Shown: piece by piece, positions 26,006 to 35,200 of the stretch
Layout of the letters: every line of letters begins with the position of its first letter
Position numbering within the stretch: the stretch's first letter is position 1
From: Salinibacillus aidingensis
Lineage (GTDB): Bacteria; Bacillota; Bacilli; Bacillales; Alkalibacillaceae
NCBI RefSeq assembly: GCF_039522525.1
Contig: NZ_BAAADO010000001.1
Coordinates: forward strand, 1-64,000
Direction: 5' to 3'
Length of the DNA: 64,000 nucleotides
The notes under the pieces: generated by a model
Databases searched by the model: none
What the model was told of the DNA's origin: nothing
The model's input: only the letters and a program-made list of their open reading frames with translations
Position numbers and translations under genes: made by a program

Positions 26006-27262
26006 ATGCGATATAACGAAGAAATTCCTCATGAGGAGGGGATGGACCACAGTATTGCTTTACTTCAGGAAGGCTATCTGTTCATAAAGAATCGTGCCGA
26101 CCAATTTAAAACAGATCTATTTGAAACGAGAGTGCTTGGAAAAAAAGTAGTCTGTATGACTGGTCCGGAAGCGGCAAAGATCTTTTATGATCTAGACCGT
26201 TTCCAGCGTAAGTGGGCAGCTCCTTACCGTATACAACAATCCCTGTTCGGAGTAGGGGCAATACAGGGAATGGATGGACAAGCCCACCATCAACGCAAGC
26301 AGCAGTTTCTATCTCTTATGGATAAACGTAATCAAGAACGGTTAGCCGAAATGGTTACAAATGAACTCAAACACTCCATTCCCCAATGGGAGAAAGAGGA
26401 ACAAGTTCGTTTCTTTAAGGAAATAAAGAACGTTCTATGCTGGGTAGCCTGTCAATGGGCGGGTGTTCCTGTTAAAGAGGAAGATATCCCTGACCTTGCT
26501 GATGATTTAATATCCATGGTTTATGCTTTCGGCAGAGTGGGTCCTGAGCATTGGAAGGGAAGAACGGCCAGAAATCGAACAGAAGGCTGGATGGAAAATA
26601 TCATCGAGGATGTACGTTCCGGAAACATACCTGCAGATGAATCGTCTGCTTTATATGTAATGGCATTTCTTAAGGATGAGAAAGGTCAGCATTTGCCTGC
26701 AAAAAAAGCAGCCATTGAACTTATAAATGTACTTAGACCCATCGTTGCGATTTCAACCTATATTACATTTGCGGCTGTAGCCCTGCATGAACATCCAAAG
26801 ACTAAGGAGCCGCTAAAAGAACACAATAGCAGAAATCTTGAAATGTTCGTAAATGAAGTCCGGCGCTTTTATCCTTTTGGCCCTTTTCTCGGCGCAAGGG
26901 TGAAAGAGGACTTTACCTGGAATAATTATACTTTTAAAAGAGGTACACTAGTTTTATTAGATATTTATGGGATGCATCATGATGAAAGGTTTTGGGAAAC
27001 TCCTAATCAATTTGACCCGAATAACTTTAAAAACCAGGACAGGAATGACTACTCATTTATTCCTCAAGGAGGCAGTGATCCTGGAAAGGGACACCGTTGT
27101 CCGGGAGAAGGAATTACTGTGGAAGTGATGAAAGCAACGGTGGACTTTTTAGTAAATAAAATGGACTATGATGTTCCTGCTCAGGATTTCAATTATTCAT
27201 TAGATGAGATGCCGACTTTACCTAAAAGCGGCTTCCTCATGACTAATGTAAAAAGGATATAA
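26006..27262 (+). CDS. Cytochrome P450 of the CYP152 family (fatty-acid peroxygenase)
   Basis: 418 residues. CYP152 enzymes hydroxylate or decarboxylate fatty acids using hydrogen peroxide. Evidence: the N-terminal EGYLFIKNRADQFKTDLFETRVLG; the I-helix region VLRPIVAISTYITFAA; EVRRFYPFGPFLGARV; and the heme ligand loop PQGGSDPGKGHRCPGEGIT. The Arg-Pro of the I-helix (LRPIVA), which binds the substrate carboxylate in P450-BSbeta, is present. Transcribed alone. Confidence 0.95.
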   Translation: MRYNEEIPHEEGMDHSIALLQEGYLFIKNRADQFKTDLFETRVLGKKVVCMTGPEAAKIFYDLDRFQRKWAAPYRIQQSLFGVGAIQGMDGQAHHQRKQQFLSLMDKRNQERLAEMVTNELKHSIPQWEKEEQVRFFKEIKNVLCWVACQWAGVPVKEEDIPDLADDLISMVYAFGRVGPEHWKGRTARNRTEGWMENIIEDVRSGNIPADESSALYVMAFLKDEKGQHLPAKKAAIELINVLRPIVAISTYITFAAVALHEHPKTKEPLKEHNSRNLEMFVNEVRRFYPFGPFLGARVKEDFTWNNYTFKRGTLVLLDIYGMHHDERFWETPNQFDPNNFKNQDRNDYSFIPQGGSDPGKGHRCPGEGITVEVMKATVDFLVNKMDYDVPAQDFNYSLDEMPTLPKSGFLMTNVKRI

Positions 27263-27266
27263 AATG

Positions 27267-27298
27267 AATGGCTGGCTTATCAAAAGATGCCAGCCATT
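27267..27298. terminator. Terminator between P450 and acetyltransferase genes
   Basis: AATGGCTGGC / GCCAGCCATT perfect 10-bp stem between convergent genes. T-runs are weak. Confidence 0.65.
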
Positions 27299-27303
27299 CT
27301 GAA

Positions 27304-28095
27304 CTATCGAAACTCACTCATTACCCATTTTCCTATATCATGAAAGCCTAACCGTTTATAGATCTTTCCTGCTTCAGGATTATCATAAAAGAGGCACAGA
27401 TGTTTTCCTTCACTCAACAGCTCTTTGCATAATGCTGTCATACACGCACTGGCATACCCTCTTTTTTTATACTCCTCCAATGTACAGACGCCTATAATCA
27501 TTGCTGAAAGACTGTTTTCAGCGGTGGTCATTGCCGAAGATACCATTTTTTCTCTATCTTCAATATAAAAGGTACGTGATACACCTTCCTCCATATTTTT
27601 CCGAATACTTTCCCCCTCAGGATCACGATTCGTAAAATCTGCAATATTCCGGTGAAGCTCAACAATACGTGGAATATCCGGGATTTCAGACTTTTTCACT
27701 TGAACATCGGGAATTTGTATATCATTTAAGGACTCACATTTTGCATAGTAGGTTTCTCTTACTTTTTCAGGTTTATGGGTTAAGTGGGAGAGAACCTGGT
27801 GAACAATGGTTGATATACCTGAGACCATCTTTTCCTCTCGTTTATCCTGATCTATAATAGCCGCGATTCCTTGTCTGTCAAAAGAATCCGGAGCATAGAT
27901 AATGTAATTTTGGCGATAACGTAATAATACAGCACGAAAATATCCCTGTTCGTCAAAATCACCCCAGACGTCCTGGAAATCTTCCTCAACACCATAGGCC
28001 TCCAAATCGCCAATCAGAAACAGGTTTTCTGCCGGGCTTTTTTTAATAAATTCCATACAAGCATGAAGATCTGCTTTTGACAGTTCCCGAATCAT
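27304..28095 (-). CDS. GNAT-family N-acetyltransferase, two-domain
   Basis: 263 residues. The C-terminal GNAT domain has MIIGVCTLEEYKKRGYASACMTALCKELL and CLFYDNPEAGKIYKRLGFHDIG. The N-terminal ~120 residues (MEFIKKSPAENLFLIGDLEAYG) are typical of the GNAT subgroup with a degenerate N-terminal domain. ATG 28095 has GGGGAGGGG upstream; the longer ORF has no SD. Substrate unknown. Confidence 0.8.
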   Translation of the reverse strand: MIRELSKADLHACMEFIKKSPAENLFLIGDLEAYGVEEDFQDVWGDFDEQGYFRAVLLRYRQNYIIYAPDSFDRQGIAAIIDQDKREEKMVSGISTIVHQVLSHLTHKPEKVRETYYAKCESLNDIQIPDVQVKKSEIPDIPRIVELHRNIADFTNRDPEGESIRKNMEEGVSRTFYIEDREKMVSSAMTTAENSLSAMIIGVCTLEEYKKRGYASACMTALCKELLSEGKHLCLFYDNPEAGKIYKRLGFHDIGKWVMSEFR

Positions 28096-28250
28096 GTAAT
28101 CCCCTCCCCTATAAAATTTTGAAATTGTGTATATATTACCAGAATTCATATATTTTACAAGAAGAAATTTATATTTTCTGTTTTTGGAGTATAAGTAGAA
28201 GAATTCTACAAAAAATAAATGAAAAAAATTACCTTAATGAGGGAAGAATA

Positions 28251-28724
28251 ATGAAGGAACTAATTATTGCTATCAATTTTTCACTCCTGCTTTTCATTGC
28301 GTCGATAAGTACGAAGAAAACATTAAATGTACTGGAAAACAGTTTTATGTATTTAGTCCTTGTATTTTTTGTGACAGGATATACAGCCGTTTATTATATT
28401 AATTTAAAGCTCTGGTCAGTTGCTGATGATCCCCAATTGTTTCTGATTTTGCGGTTATATGAATTGATAATGATTCCGTTATTATGTTTATGGTACTTTA
28501 ACCTGGTAGAAGTTTGTAAAACCTGGCTATCGAGGATTGTGTTAACGATTTTAATGACAGGCATTCTGGGAATTGTCCAATTGATAATGACTTATTGGGA
28601 GGTCATACAGTATAAAAACTGGCAATTCTGGCAGTCAATTGTGACGTTTGTCGTCCTGTTAATAGTCGTGCGCTTGCTGCATGTATGGTTTCAATCAAAA
28701 CTGCAAAAGGAAGGAATCAAATGA
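28251..28724 (+). CDS. Integral membrane protein, unknown
   Basis: 157 residues with five predicted membrane segments: about 3-20, 30-50, 65-85, 92-112 and 126-148. ATG 28251 has the SD GAGGGAAG. No family recognised. Its TGA overlaps the ATG of the next gene (ATGA), so the two are probably translationally coupled and may form one membrane complex. Confidence 0.7.
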   Translation: MKELIIAINFSLLLFIASISTKKTLNVLENSFMYLVLVFFVTGYTAVYYINLKLWSVADDPQLFLILRLYELIMIPLLCLWYFNLVEVCKTWLSRIVLTILMTGILGIVQLIMTYWEVIQYKNWQFWQSIVTFVVLLIVVRLLHVWFQSKLQKEGIK

Positions 28725-29230
28725 CTTTACCAGAACATTTCGATCACAATGAATGGTTTGTACTTACAGGAGTTATCCTGTCTTATTTGCTGGTCTTTTT
28801 ATTGCCCAGGCGTTTTCCCTTAAGTGTTATTTTGCTGGTTATGCTATGTGCCATTGTCTTTGCACGTGTTCTCGACCATATGATGGCCTCGCCTTCCCTT
28901 GATTTATATGACATTATGGATAAGGGCAACTATGAGTTGTTTGATTTAGTGCTCTATTCCTTTTACGCTCCCTTTGCCTACTTATATATCTACTTATTTG
29001 ATAAGTTTAATGTAAAAGGAATTTGGACGGGGCTGTATATCCTTGTATGGTCTCTAATCGCAATTGGTTTCGAGAGGGTTAATGTGTATTTTGGTGTATT
29101 TAATTACCATGGGTGGAAGGGAGCGTATTCTTTTCCTGTATATTTGGCTGTTCAGAGTTTTACATTGCTGTTTTTCTTATATATTCAGCATCATTATAAC
29201 CATCTGAAATCAACACAGGATGAACCCTAA
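28721..29230 (+). CDS. CBO0543-like membrane protein
   Basis: 169 residues, five to six membrane segments. The pattern RRFPLSVILL, then SPSLDLYDIMDKGNYELFDLVLYSFYAPFAYLYIY, then FERVNVYFGVFNYHGWKGAYSFPVYLAVQSFTLL, resembles the CBO0543 family of Firmicutes membrane proteins, function unknown. ATG 28721 (ATGA overlap) is chosen over the upstream in-frame codon, and AAGGAAGG precedes it. Confidence 0.75.
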   Translation: MTLPEHFDHNEWFVLTGVILSYLLVFLLPRRFPLSVILLVMLCAIVFARVLDHMMASPSLDLYDIMDKGNYELFDLVLYSFYAPFAYLYIYLFDKFNVKGIWTGLYILVWSLIAIGFERVNVYFGVFNYHGWKGAYSFPVYLAVQSFTLLFFLYIQHHYNHLKSTQDEP

Positions 29231-29290
29231 TCGATTCCGTTTGGTGAAATTACCTGAAAAAGTATATTTGTTTTAGTAAGATAATATGGT

Positions 29291-29330
29291 AAAAACAAAG
29301 GGCTCTGCTCATGCAGGGCCACTTTGTTTT
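29291..29330. terminator. Bidirectional terminator
   Basis: AAAACAAAG(G)GGCTCTGC / GCAGGGCCACTTTGTTTT stem between convergent genes. Confidence 0.8.
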
Positions 29331-29336
29331 ACATAC

Positions 29337-29630
29337 CTAATTCGTTTGTTCTATTAATTCCAGGTGATAATCCCCAACCTCACCTTCATGATATAAATTG
29401 GTGATAGATGTTGAGTACGTGGAAATCGAAGCCTGAAATTGCAGATTTTCGTCTGGGATTTTTACCGTAAAGTCATTTTCATAAAGCTTAGTTGTTACCT
29501 GATGATAATCATCACTCGTTACTTTGAAATCAAAAATAACTTTGCGAAGCCGTTTATCTTCTTTAAGAATCCATTCATGCTGTAAATATTCAGCCTGTAT
29601 TCTTAAATCATCAAGTATAATTTCCGGCAT
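29337..29630 (-). CDS. DUF3219 protein (YkvR-like)
   Basis: 97 residues, beta-rich. KVIFDFKVTSDDYHQVTTKLYE and the near-terminal ISTYSTSITNLYHEGEVGDYHLELIE match B. subtilis YkvR (DUF3219). Cytosolic; function unknown. It is downstream of no obvious partner and is convergent with the CBO0543-like gene. Confidence 0.8.
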   Translation of the reverse strand: MPEIILDDLRIQAEYLQHEWILKEDKRLRKVIFDFKVTSDDYHQVTTKLYENDFTVKIPDENLQFQASISTYSTSITNLYHEGEVGDYHLELIEQTN

Positions 29631-29690
29631 AATTCTTCACTCCTATCTTATTAGTAAATTATAAGTTGTTTAATAATACATCACAAACAA

Positions 29691-29723
29691 AAGACTGACC
29701 CGAAAGTAAATCGGGTCAGTCTC
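29691..29723 (-). terminator. Terminator after clpE
   Basis: AGACTGACCCGA / TCGGGTCAGTCT perfect stem followed by TTTT on the minus strand. Confidence 0.9.
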
Positions 29724-29727
29724 TGTT

Positions 29728-31863
29728 TTATTGCACAACAATTTCATGATCTATTACTGTGACAGTAAGCTGGTCAGATTCTTCCTCTTCAAGTAACACG
29801 TCAGCTATTTTATCCTCTAATTGTTCCTGAATGACTCGGCGTAATGGACGGGCACCAAAGGCTGGATGGTAGCCAAGCTCAATTAGTTTTTCTTTGGCCG
29901 CCTGATCAATCTCTATATTGATATGCTGTTCCTCAAGCTGATTTCTCACATCTGTCAGCATTAAATCAAGAATATCTAAAAGATGATCCTTTTCTAATTG
30001 GTTAAACTCTACGATTGAGTCGAAACGGTTAAGGAATTCAGGTTTAAAGTAAGAACCAAGAGATTCGAGAATATGACTTTCCTTTTCCATATCTTCGCCT
30101 ACTGTATTAAAGCCAACGGTAACCTTTTTATCCGTTACACCCGCATTACTGGTCATAATTAATACAGTATCCTTAAAGTTTACGGTTCTTCCCTGACTAT
30201 CTGTCAGACGACCGTCCTCCATAATTTGCAGGAACATATGCTGCACATCTGGATGAGCCTTTTCAATTTCATCAAGCAGAATAATACTATATGGGTTGCG
30301 ACGAACTTGCTCTGTTAATTGTCCGGCTTCATCATGGCCAACATATCCAGGAGGTGAACCGATAAGTTTTGAAACCGAGTGTTTCTCCATATATTCACTC
30401 ATGTCCAGTCGAATCATTGAATCTTTAGATCCAAAGATTTCTTCAGCCAGAGATTTTGAAAGTTCCGTTTTACCAACCCCTGTTGGACCAACAAACAGGA
30501 AAGAACCAATAGGACGATACTGGGATTTCAATCCTGCACGACTACGGCGAATAGCTTTGGCCACTTTTTGTACAGCCTCATCCTGACCAATTACTTTTGA
30601 CTGTAAATTCTCTTCAAGATGCTTCATCTTTTCTTTCTCATTTTCCTGAAGCTTACCTACCGGGATACCTGTTTTGGCTTCAATCAGACTCGTGATAAAG
30701 GCCTGATCAACAACACCAGCTTCTTCTTTTCCATCTTCAAGCTGTCTTTCCAGTTTTGCTTCCTGGTCACGTAATTTTGCAGCATCTTCATAACGTTCTT
30801 CATTTGTTGCCTGATCTTTTTGTTTACGGATAGCATTTATTCTCTTTTGAATAGCTGTTTTTTCTGTTCCTTCAGATAATAAATTCACCTTAGATCCAGC
30901 CTCATCTAACAAATCAATTGCTTTATCCGGGAGGAATCGATCCTGAATATAACGATCAGAAAGCTTCACACTGGCTTTCAACGCTTCATCGGTAAATTTA
31001 ACCTGATGATAATCCTCATAACGGGATTTGAGACCATTTAATATTTCCATAGTCGCCTCAGGAGTCGGTTCCTCTACCATAACTGGCTGGAATCGTCTTT
31101 CAAGCGCTGGATCTTTTTCGATTTGCCTGTATTCTTTCAGGGTTGTTGCTCCGATTACTTGCAATTCTCCACGGGCAAGTGCAGGTTTCAGGATGTTACC
31201 TGCATCCATGGATCCTTCAGCTGAACCGGCACCAACAATCTGATGTACTTCATCAATAAACAAAATGACATTTTGCCGGGATTGCAGCTCCTGAATGATG
31301 GATTTCATTCGTTCTTCAAAGGAGCCTCGAACTCCTGTACCAGCAGTCAGAGAGGAAACGTCCATAACATACACTTCCTTATCCAATAATTTTGAAGGTA
31401 CGTCTCCTTCTGCCATTTTTAGGGCGAGTCCTTCTGCAATCGCTGTTTTACCTACACCAGCTTCACCGATAAGAACAGGATTATTCTTGTTACGTCTATT
31501 TAATATTTCAATCACACGTTCGACTTCTTTGTCTCGTCCAATTACCGGATCAATGTTCCCATTTCTGGCCTGATCGGTCACATTACGGCCAAATTGATCA
31601 AGAACGCCATTTCCACCAGTACTCTGTGTTTGTGTATGGGTTGGCTGTTTCATACCAAAGGCCGCCCCATTCTCCTGACCTATTCCCTTGAATAGATCAT
31701 CAAATGGGAATCCCATTCCTCCACCAAAGTCGGATGGAATATTGTGTTTCGCTTTTTCCTGTTCAAAACATGATGTACACATTTTAATATTTTTCTTTTC
31801 ATTATTCATTTGGGTATAAACATTAATTTTTGCCTCATTTTGCTGACATATATCACAAAGCAT
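29728..31863 (-). CDS. clpE: ATP-dependent Clp protease ATPase ClpE
   Basis: 711 residues, HSP100 class. The ClpE-specific N-terminal zinc finger (C3, C6, C29, C32) replaces the usual N-domain pair. AAA1 has GEAGVGKTA and FIDEVHQIVGAG; AAA2 has GPTGVGKTE, RLDMSEYMEKH and LDEIEKAHPDV. A UVR-like coiled segment (EERYEDAAKLRDQEAKLE) sits in the middle. ClpE unfolds misfolded proteins for ClpP. Two CtsR boxes overlap and flank the promoter. Confidence 0.96.
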   Translation of the reverse strand: MLCDICQQNEAKINVYTQMNNEKKNIKMCTSCFEQEKAKHNIPSDFGGGMGFPFDDLFKGIGQENGAAFGMKQPTHTQTQSTGGNGVLDQFGRNVTDQARNGNIDPVIGRDKEVERVIEILNRRNKNNPVLIGEAGVGKTAIAEGLALKMAEGDVPSKLLDKEVYVMDVSSLTAGTGVRGSFEERMKSIIQELQSRQNVILFIDEVHQIVGAGSAEGSMDAGNILKPALARGELQVIGATTLKEYRQIEKDPALERRFQPVMVEEPTPEATMEILNGLKSRYEDYHQVKFTDEALKASVKLSDRYIQDRFLPDKAIDLLDEAGSKVNLLSEGTEKTAIQKRINAIRKQKDQATNEERYEDAAKLRDQEAKLERQLEDGKEEAGVVDQAFITSLIEAKTGIPVGKLQENEKEKMKHLEENLQSKVIGQDEAVQKVAKAIRRSRAGLKSQYRPIGSFLFVGPTGVGKTELSKSLAEEIFGSKDSMIRLDMSEYMEKHSVSKLIGSPPGYVGHDEAGQLTEQVRRNPYSIILLDEIEKAHPDVQHMFLQIMEDGRLTDSQGRTVNFKDTVLIMTSNAGVTDKKVTVGFNTVGEDMEKESHILESLGSYFKPEFLNRFDSIVEFNQLEKDHLLDILDLMLTDVRNQLEEQHINIEIDQAAKEKLIELGYHPAFGARPLRRVIQEQLEDKIADVLLEEEESDQLTVTVIDHEIVVQ

Positions 31864-31893
31864 CCATAAAACCTCCTTTTGAGATTTTTATTC

Positions 31894-31910
31894 TTTGACC
31901 TTTTTTGACC
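31894..31910 (-). promoter_or_regulatory. CtsR operator 1
   Basis: GGTCAAA-AAA-GGTCAAA on the minus strand, an exact direct heptad repeat with 3-bp spacing, downstream of the clpE -10. Confidence 0.92.
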
Positions 31911-31920
31911 TTACACTTTT

Positions 31921-31949
31921 ATTATAGTTTGACCTTCTTTGACTTTCAA
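31921..31949 (-). promoter_or_regulatory. clpE sigma-A promoter overlapped by CtsR operator 2
   Basis: TTGAAA, 17 bases, TATAAT on the minus strand. The second CtsR box AGTCAAA-GAA-GGTCAAA (31928-31944) fills the spacer. Binding would block RNA polymerase. Confidence 0.9.
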
Positions 31950-32107
31950 GATATTTGTTTATGGAAATTTCTGTAGACTAAACGATTGGATATGAAAAAT
32001 CAAGCAGCTTTTAATAAACTGATTTTTTAGAAGAAAACTAGTGTAAAGACAAATGGGCCTGTGATACGATGATATAGGTTATCAGTTAAGGAAGAGGGTT
32101 TTAAGTA

Positions 32108-32728
32108 ATGACTTGGGAGATTTTTAATGCGATTGGAACCATAGCCTTTGCCATAAGTGGAGCTATCGTAGCATTAGAAGAGGATTATGATATTTTAGGA
32201 GTTTATGTCTTAGGCATGGTTACGGCTTTTGGAGGCGGAACCACCCGAAACCTGTTAATCGGTGTACCGGTATCGGAAATCTGGGATCAGGGGCCACTTT
32301 TTATGATGGCTATTTTTATTATAACGATTGTATTTTTGTTTCCTTCAGGGGCACTGAAACATTGGGGAAGGTGGGGCACATTCACGGATGCCATAGGCCT
32401 TTCCACTTTCGCGATTTTAGGAGCCATGCATGCAACAGAGATGAATCATCCGTTAAGTGCAATTATTATGGCTGCATTACTTACAGGAAGTGGTGGCGGG
32501 ATTATCCGTGATTTACTTGCTGGAAGAAAACCATCTGTACTAAGAGAGGATATTTATGGTGCATGGGCTATGCTTGCAGGCTTACTGATCGGTATAGATC
32601 TGGTAAACCAGACTTGGGGGTTATACCTCTTATTTGTCGCGGTTGTTACACTCCGAATGCTTACAGTAAAGTATGGGTGGAAGCTCCCCCACAGACAGTT
32701 TACAGATCAAAAGAAGGCACATATGTAG
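32108..32728 (+). CDS. TRIC-like cation channel family protein (UPF0126)
   Basis: 206 residues, seven membrane segments made of two three-helix repeats. The signature appears twice: FGGGTTRNLLIG near 41 and GSGGGIIRDLLAGRKP near 130. Prokaryotic TRIC-type channels pass potassium as homotrimers. It stands alone with a terminator. Physiological role uncertain. Confidence 0.88.
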   Translation: MTWEIFNAIGTIAFAISGAIVALEEDYDILGVYVLGMVTAFGGGTTRNLLIGVPVSEIWDQGPLFMMAIFIITIVFLFPSGALKHWGRWGTFTDAIGLSTFAILGAMHATEMNHPLSAIIMAALLTGSGGGIIRDLLAGRKPSVLREDIYGAWAMLAGLLIGIDLVNQTWGLYLLFVAVVTLRMLTVKYGWKLPHRQFTDQKKAHM

Positions 32729-32730
32729 TG

Positions 32731-32764
32731 AAGCTTGATTCTTGGATGAATCAAGCTTTTGCTT
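32731..32764 (+). terminator. Terminator after the TRIC-like gene
   Basis: AAGCTTGATT / AATCAAGCTT stem followed by TTGCTT. Confidence 0.8.
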
Positions 32765-32767
32765 ATA

Positions 32768-33409
32768 CTAAATTTCTTTTATATCAAACGACACAACCCG
32801 GTCTGTGTTTGGGTTATAGACAACTGTACCACGAACGGTTATCGATTCCTGTGGGGACTGTAAAAAATAATCATATACTTCTCTCGTTTGATTATTCGTT
32901 ACCGACGTTTTTTCCACGGATTGATATTCGGTTACTTTATAGTTTGGATAGGCCGTCTGCGTTACTTCTAACAGATACTTTCCCCATTTTTCCTGTTCCA
33001 GTTGAGGTGAAGGTGTGATTTGAATGTTCAGAACACCTATCTGAGGATTTACTCCTAAAGCCTCAAATGCTCTCCTGTGAAGATTAATACGATTAGGTGG
33101 ATATCCTTGAACAGTATCCACTACAGTTACGATAATCTCCCTTTGATTATTGGGGTTCGTAATTTTTAACATTTGACCACAACGGTAAGGGGCATTCAGA
33201 CTGACAGATGCAGTCATATATTCATTTGTGGACCATGGAATACCACACTTGGTAACCTGTCCCCCCGTTGTCCAGGTTGCCTGACCCTGTATGCTTTGCT
33301 GTCGATATGCATCCACAGCTGGAAACTGTGAATTCGGAAGTGGGTTGTACGTATATGGATGAAACGAGTAGAAGTTTTGCCCATACCCATAAAAATCGTT
33401 TGTAAACAT
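32768..33409 (-). CDS. RlpA-like double-psi beta-barrel protein with DUF3889 tail
   Basis: 213 residues. A Tyr/Phe/Asn-rich N-terminus (to about 40) precedes a DPBB domain (about 50-135: GQATWTTGG, KCGIPWSTNEYMTASVSLNAPYRCGQ, VVDTVQGYPPNRINLHRRAFEALG with its conserved Asp). The C-terminal segment from EKWGKYLLEVTQTAYPNYKVTEY resembles DUF3889. ATG 33409 with AGGAGGAG is preferred; the longer frame lacks an SD. No signal peptide is visible, so location (spore or cell surface) is unclear. Carbohydrate or cell-wall binding is inferred. Confidence 0.75.
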   Translation of the reverse strand: MFTNDFYGYGQNFYSFHPYTYNPLPNSQFPAVDAYRQQSIQGQATWTTGGQVTKCGIPWSTNEYMTASVSLNAPYRCGQMLKITNPNNQREIIVTVVDTVQGYPPNRINLHRRAFEALGVNPQIGVLNIQITPSPQLEQEKWGKYLLEVTQTAYPNYKVTEYQSVEKTSVTNNQTREVYDYFLQSPQESITVRGTVVYNPNTDRVVSFDIKEI

Positions 33410-33551
33410 ACGCTCTCCTCCTGTCATAAGTCTCTCACTCATTGATAGTGTATGTACCCAGGAGGTTAAATCGTGATTGGAAATTAGCAAGGAACACAAA
33501 ATCGACAGCTGGACGTGGCTGTATTTGGTTTAATTTAATCATTCCCCAGAC

Positions 33552-33592
33552 GATCATTACCCAGATACAAGGCATGTACCTGGGTAATGATC
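33552..33592. terminator. Perfect 13-bp inverted repeat after the selenoprotein gene
   Basis: GATCATTACCCAG and its complement around a 15-nt loop directly after the stop codon. No long T-run, so terminator function is uncertain. Confidence 0.5.
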
Positions 33593-33595
33593 ATG

Positions 33596-34114
33596 TTATT
33601 CACTCATAAAGTTTTGATATTCTTCTTCTATTTCATTTAATGTCTGATCAAATTGCTCGCCCCAATGGTCATTCTTCGTTTGAAAAATAACATTTCCGTC
33701 CGAATCCAGCATTCCATAGCCGCGATACGCAATATCACCGTTTTTCATGCCCATTTTATCAATCACTTTTAACTCAGGATCAGCAAGAATTGGGAGACTT
33801 TCGCCAAACACTCGCTTAATTTCATCGTATAAAATCTTTTGTTCCTCAACCGTGTCCTTACTTATAATATAAGTATCAACGTTCAGGTTAAGGTCCTCCA
33901 GCGTGTCTAAATTCTGATGCAACTGAACCAGTTGCTGCTGACAAATACTTCAGGTGTAAGTGGTAATAAAAAAGAACAGGACAGGTTTTTCTCCAGGTAT
34001 ATTTACCTCTTCTCCTGCATGATTCTGCAGGGTAACCGGCTCATCTGCCGCTGGAGAACAAGCTGTCAGCATTACCCCAAATACGAGTAACAGGGTAACA
34101 ACTTTAGACTTCAT
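33596..34114 (-). CDS. Selenocysteine-containing thioredoxin-fold lipoprotein (UxxC)
   Basis: A plain ORF begins at 33922, but the same frame is open to ATG 34114 (SD AAGGAG) except for one TGA at 33950-33952. Read through, the product has 172 residues. It has a signal peptide and lipobox LTAC at residues 17-20, then LFFFITTYT-U55-SIC58-QQQL, the CxxC motif of thioredoxin/AhpC-TSA proteins with Sec in the first position. The remainder (NVDTYIISKDTVEEQ, LPILADPELKVIDKMG, YRGYGMLDSDGNVIF) is a peroxiredoxin-like fold. A 7-bp hairpin starts 15 nt after the UGA. An extracytoplasmic thiol/selenol redox or peroxide role is inferred. It is 24 bp after the dioxygenase gene on the same strand. Confidence 0.85.
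33919..33935 (-). promoter_or_regulatory. Candidate bacterial SECIS element
   Basis: GCAACUG-GUU-CAGUUGC: a perfect 7-bp stem with a GUU apical loop, 22-24 nt after the last base minus two of the UGA. Bacterial SECIS elements need a short stem with a G at the start of the loop at this distance. Confidence 0.75.
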
Positions 34115-34138
34115 AAATAGACTCCTTCCTGAAAAAGC

Positions 34139-35122
34139 TTATTCATATTCCTTTTCAAATGTTTTTGTGCTTCTTACTGTATCAATCGGTCGTACCATGT
34201 CTTCAATTTCTTCCCGTTTCGCTTCTAAAAATGGAGGTAAAGATAACTTTTCCCCTAAAGTTTCATATGGTTCATCGCCCATAAAGCCGGGGCCATCTGT
34301 TGCAAATTCAAATAAAATTTGAGGTGCCACATTCGCATACAATGATTCAAAGAAGAAACGGTTGACGTATCCAGATGTCCGGAAGCCAAACTTAGCCATC
34401 CGCTCAATCCACTCTTCCAATACATCACGATCTTCTACGCGAAAGGCTGCATGGTGAACGGTACCAAACCCCTGTCTTGCCTGAGGAAGGATTGTGTTAT
34501 ATTCTACAATAACCCGGGCACCGTTTCCACCTTCTCCTACTTCAAACAGATGCAGGGAACCTTCCTGATCAATTTCTTTGAACTGAAGTACCGTTTCCAT
34601 CATTTTTTTAAAGTAGTCAAAGTTGTCCACACGAACATGAATAGGTCCTAGGCCTGTTATAGCGAATTCTAATGGGACAGGTCCTGTTTTCCACGGAATC
34701 CCTGCCTTCACCCCATCAAGATTCTCATCTGAGATCAACTGATATTGCTGATCATCAAAATCAACAAAAGACAGGGTGTTAACACCGAATTGTTCTTTAA
34801 TTCCTGAATGCTTTACTTTAAGTCTATCAAACCTTTTTTCCCAATACTCCAACGCTTCATCACTCGGTACACGGAAGGATGTTTTAAAAATTTCATTCGT
34901 ACCATGCACTCCCTTGGGAATCCCGGGAAAATCAAAAAAGGTCATATCTGTACCAGGATTGCCCTCATCATCTGCAAAGAATAAATGATAGGTTTGAATA
35001 TCATCCTGATTCACAGTTTTCTTAACCAAACGCATCCCCAGGATATAGGTGAAAAATTCATAGTTTTTCTCCGCACTGCTGGTTATGGCTGTGACGTGGT
35101 GCATCCCTTTTATTCCATTCAT
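34139..35122 (-). CDS. Ring-cleaving dioxygenase (glyoxalase/VOC family, MhqO-like)
   Basis: 327 residues with two VOC repeats. Metal-binding residues are in GMHHVTAITSS near the N-terminus, GFGTVHHAAFRVED near 215 and PQILFEFATDGPGF near 275. It resembles the hydroquinone-specific dioxygenases MhqA/MhqO of Bacillus, which detoxify quinones. ATG 35122 is used because GGAGG lies just upstream. An MhqR-like operator lies in the promoter region. Cotranscription with the selenoprotein is possible. Confidence 0.85.
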   Translation of the reverse strand: MNGIKGMHHVTAITSSAEKNYEFFTYILGMRLVKKTVNQDDIQTYHLFFADDEGNPGTDMTFFDFPGIPKGVHGTNEIFKTSFRVPSDEALEYWEKRFDRLKVKHSGIKEQFGVNTLSFVDFDDQQYQLISDENLDGVKAGIPWKTGPVPLEFAITGLGPIHVRVDNFDYFKKMMETVLQFKEIDQEGSLHLFEVGEGGNGARVIVEYNTILPQARQGFGTVHHAAFRVEDRDVLEEWIERMAKFGFRTSGYVNRFFFESLYANVAPQILFEFATDGPGFMGDEPYETLGEKLSLPPFLEAKREEIEDMVRPIDTVRSTKTFEKEYE

Positions 35123-35200
35123 ACTTAAAGCCTCCATCCAACGTTTTATTCATCATAAAGGTTAACCTGTTAAATCAATGAATATTATCTTTAAATTATT

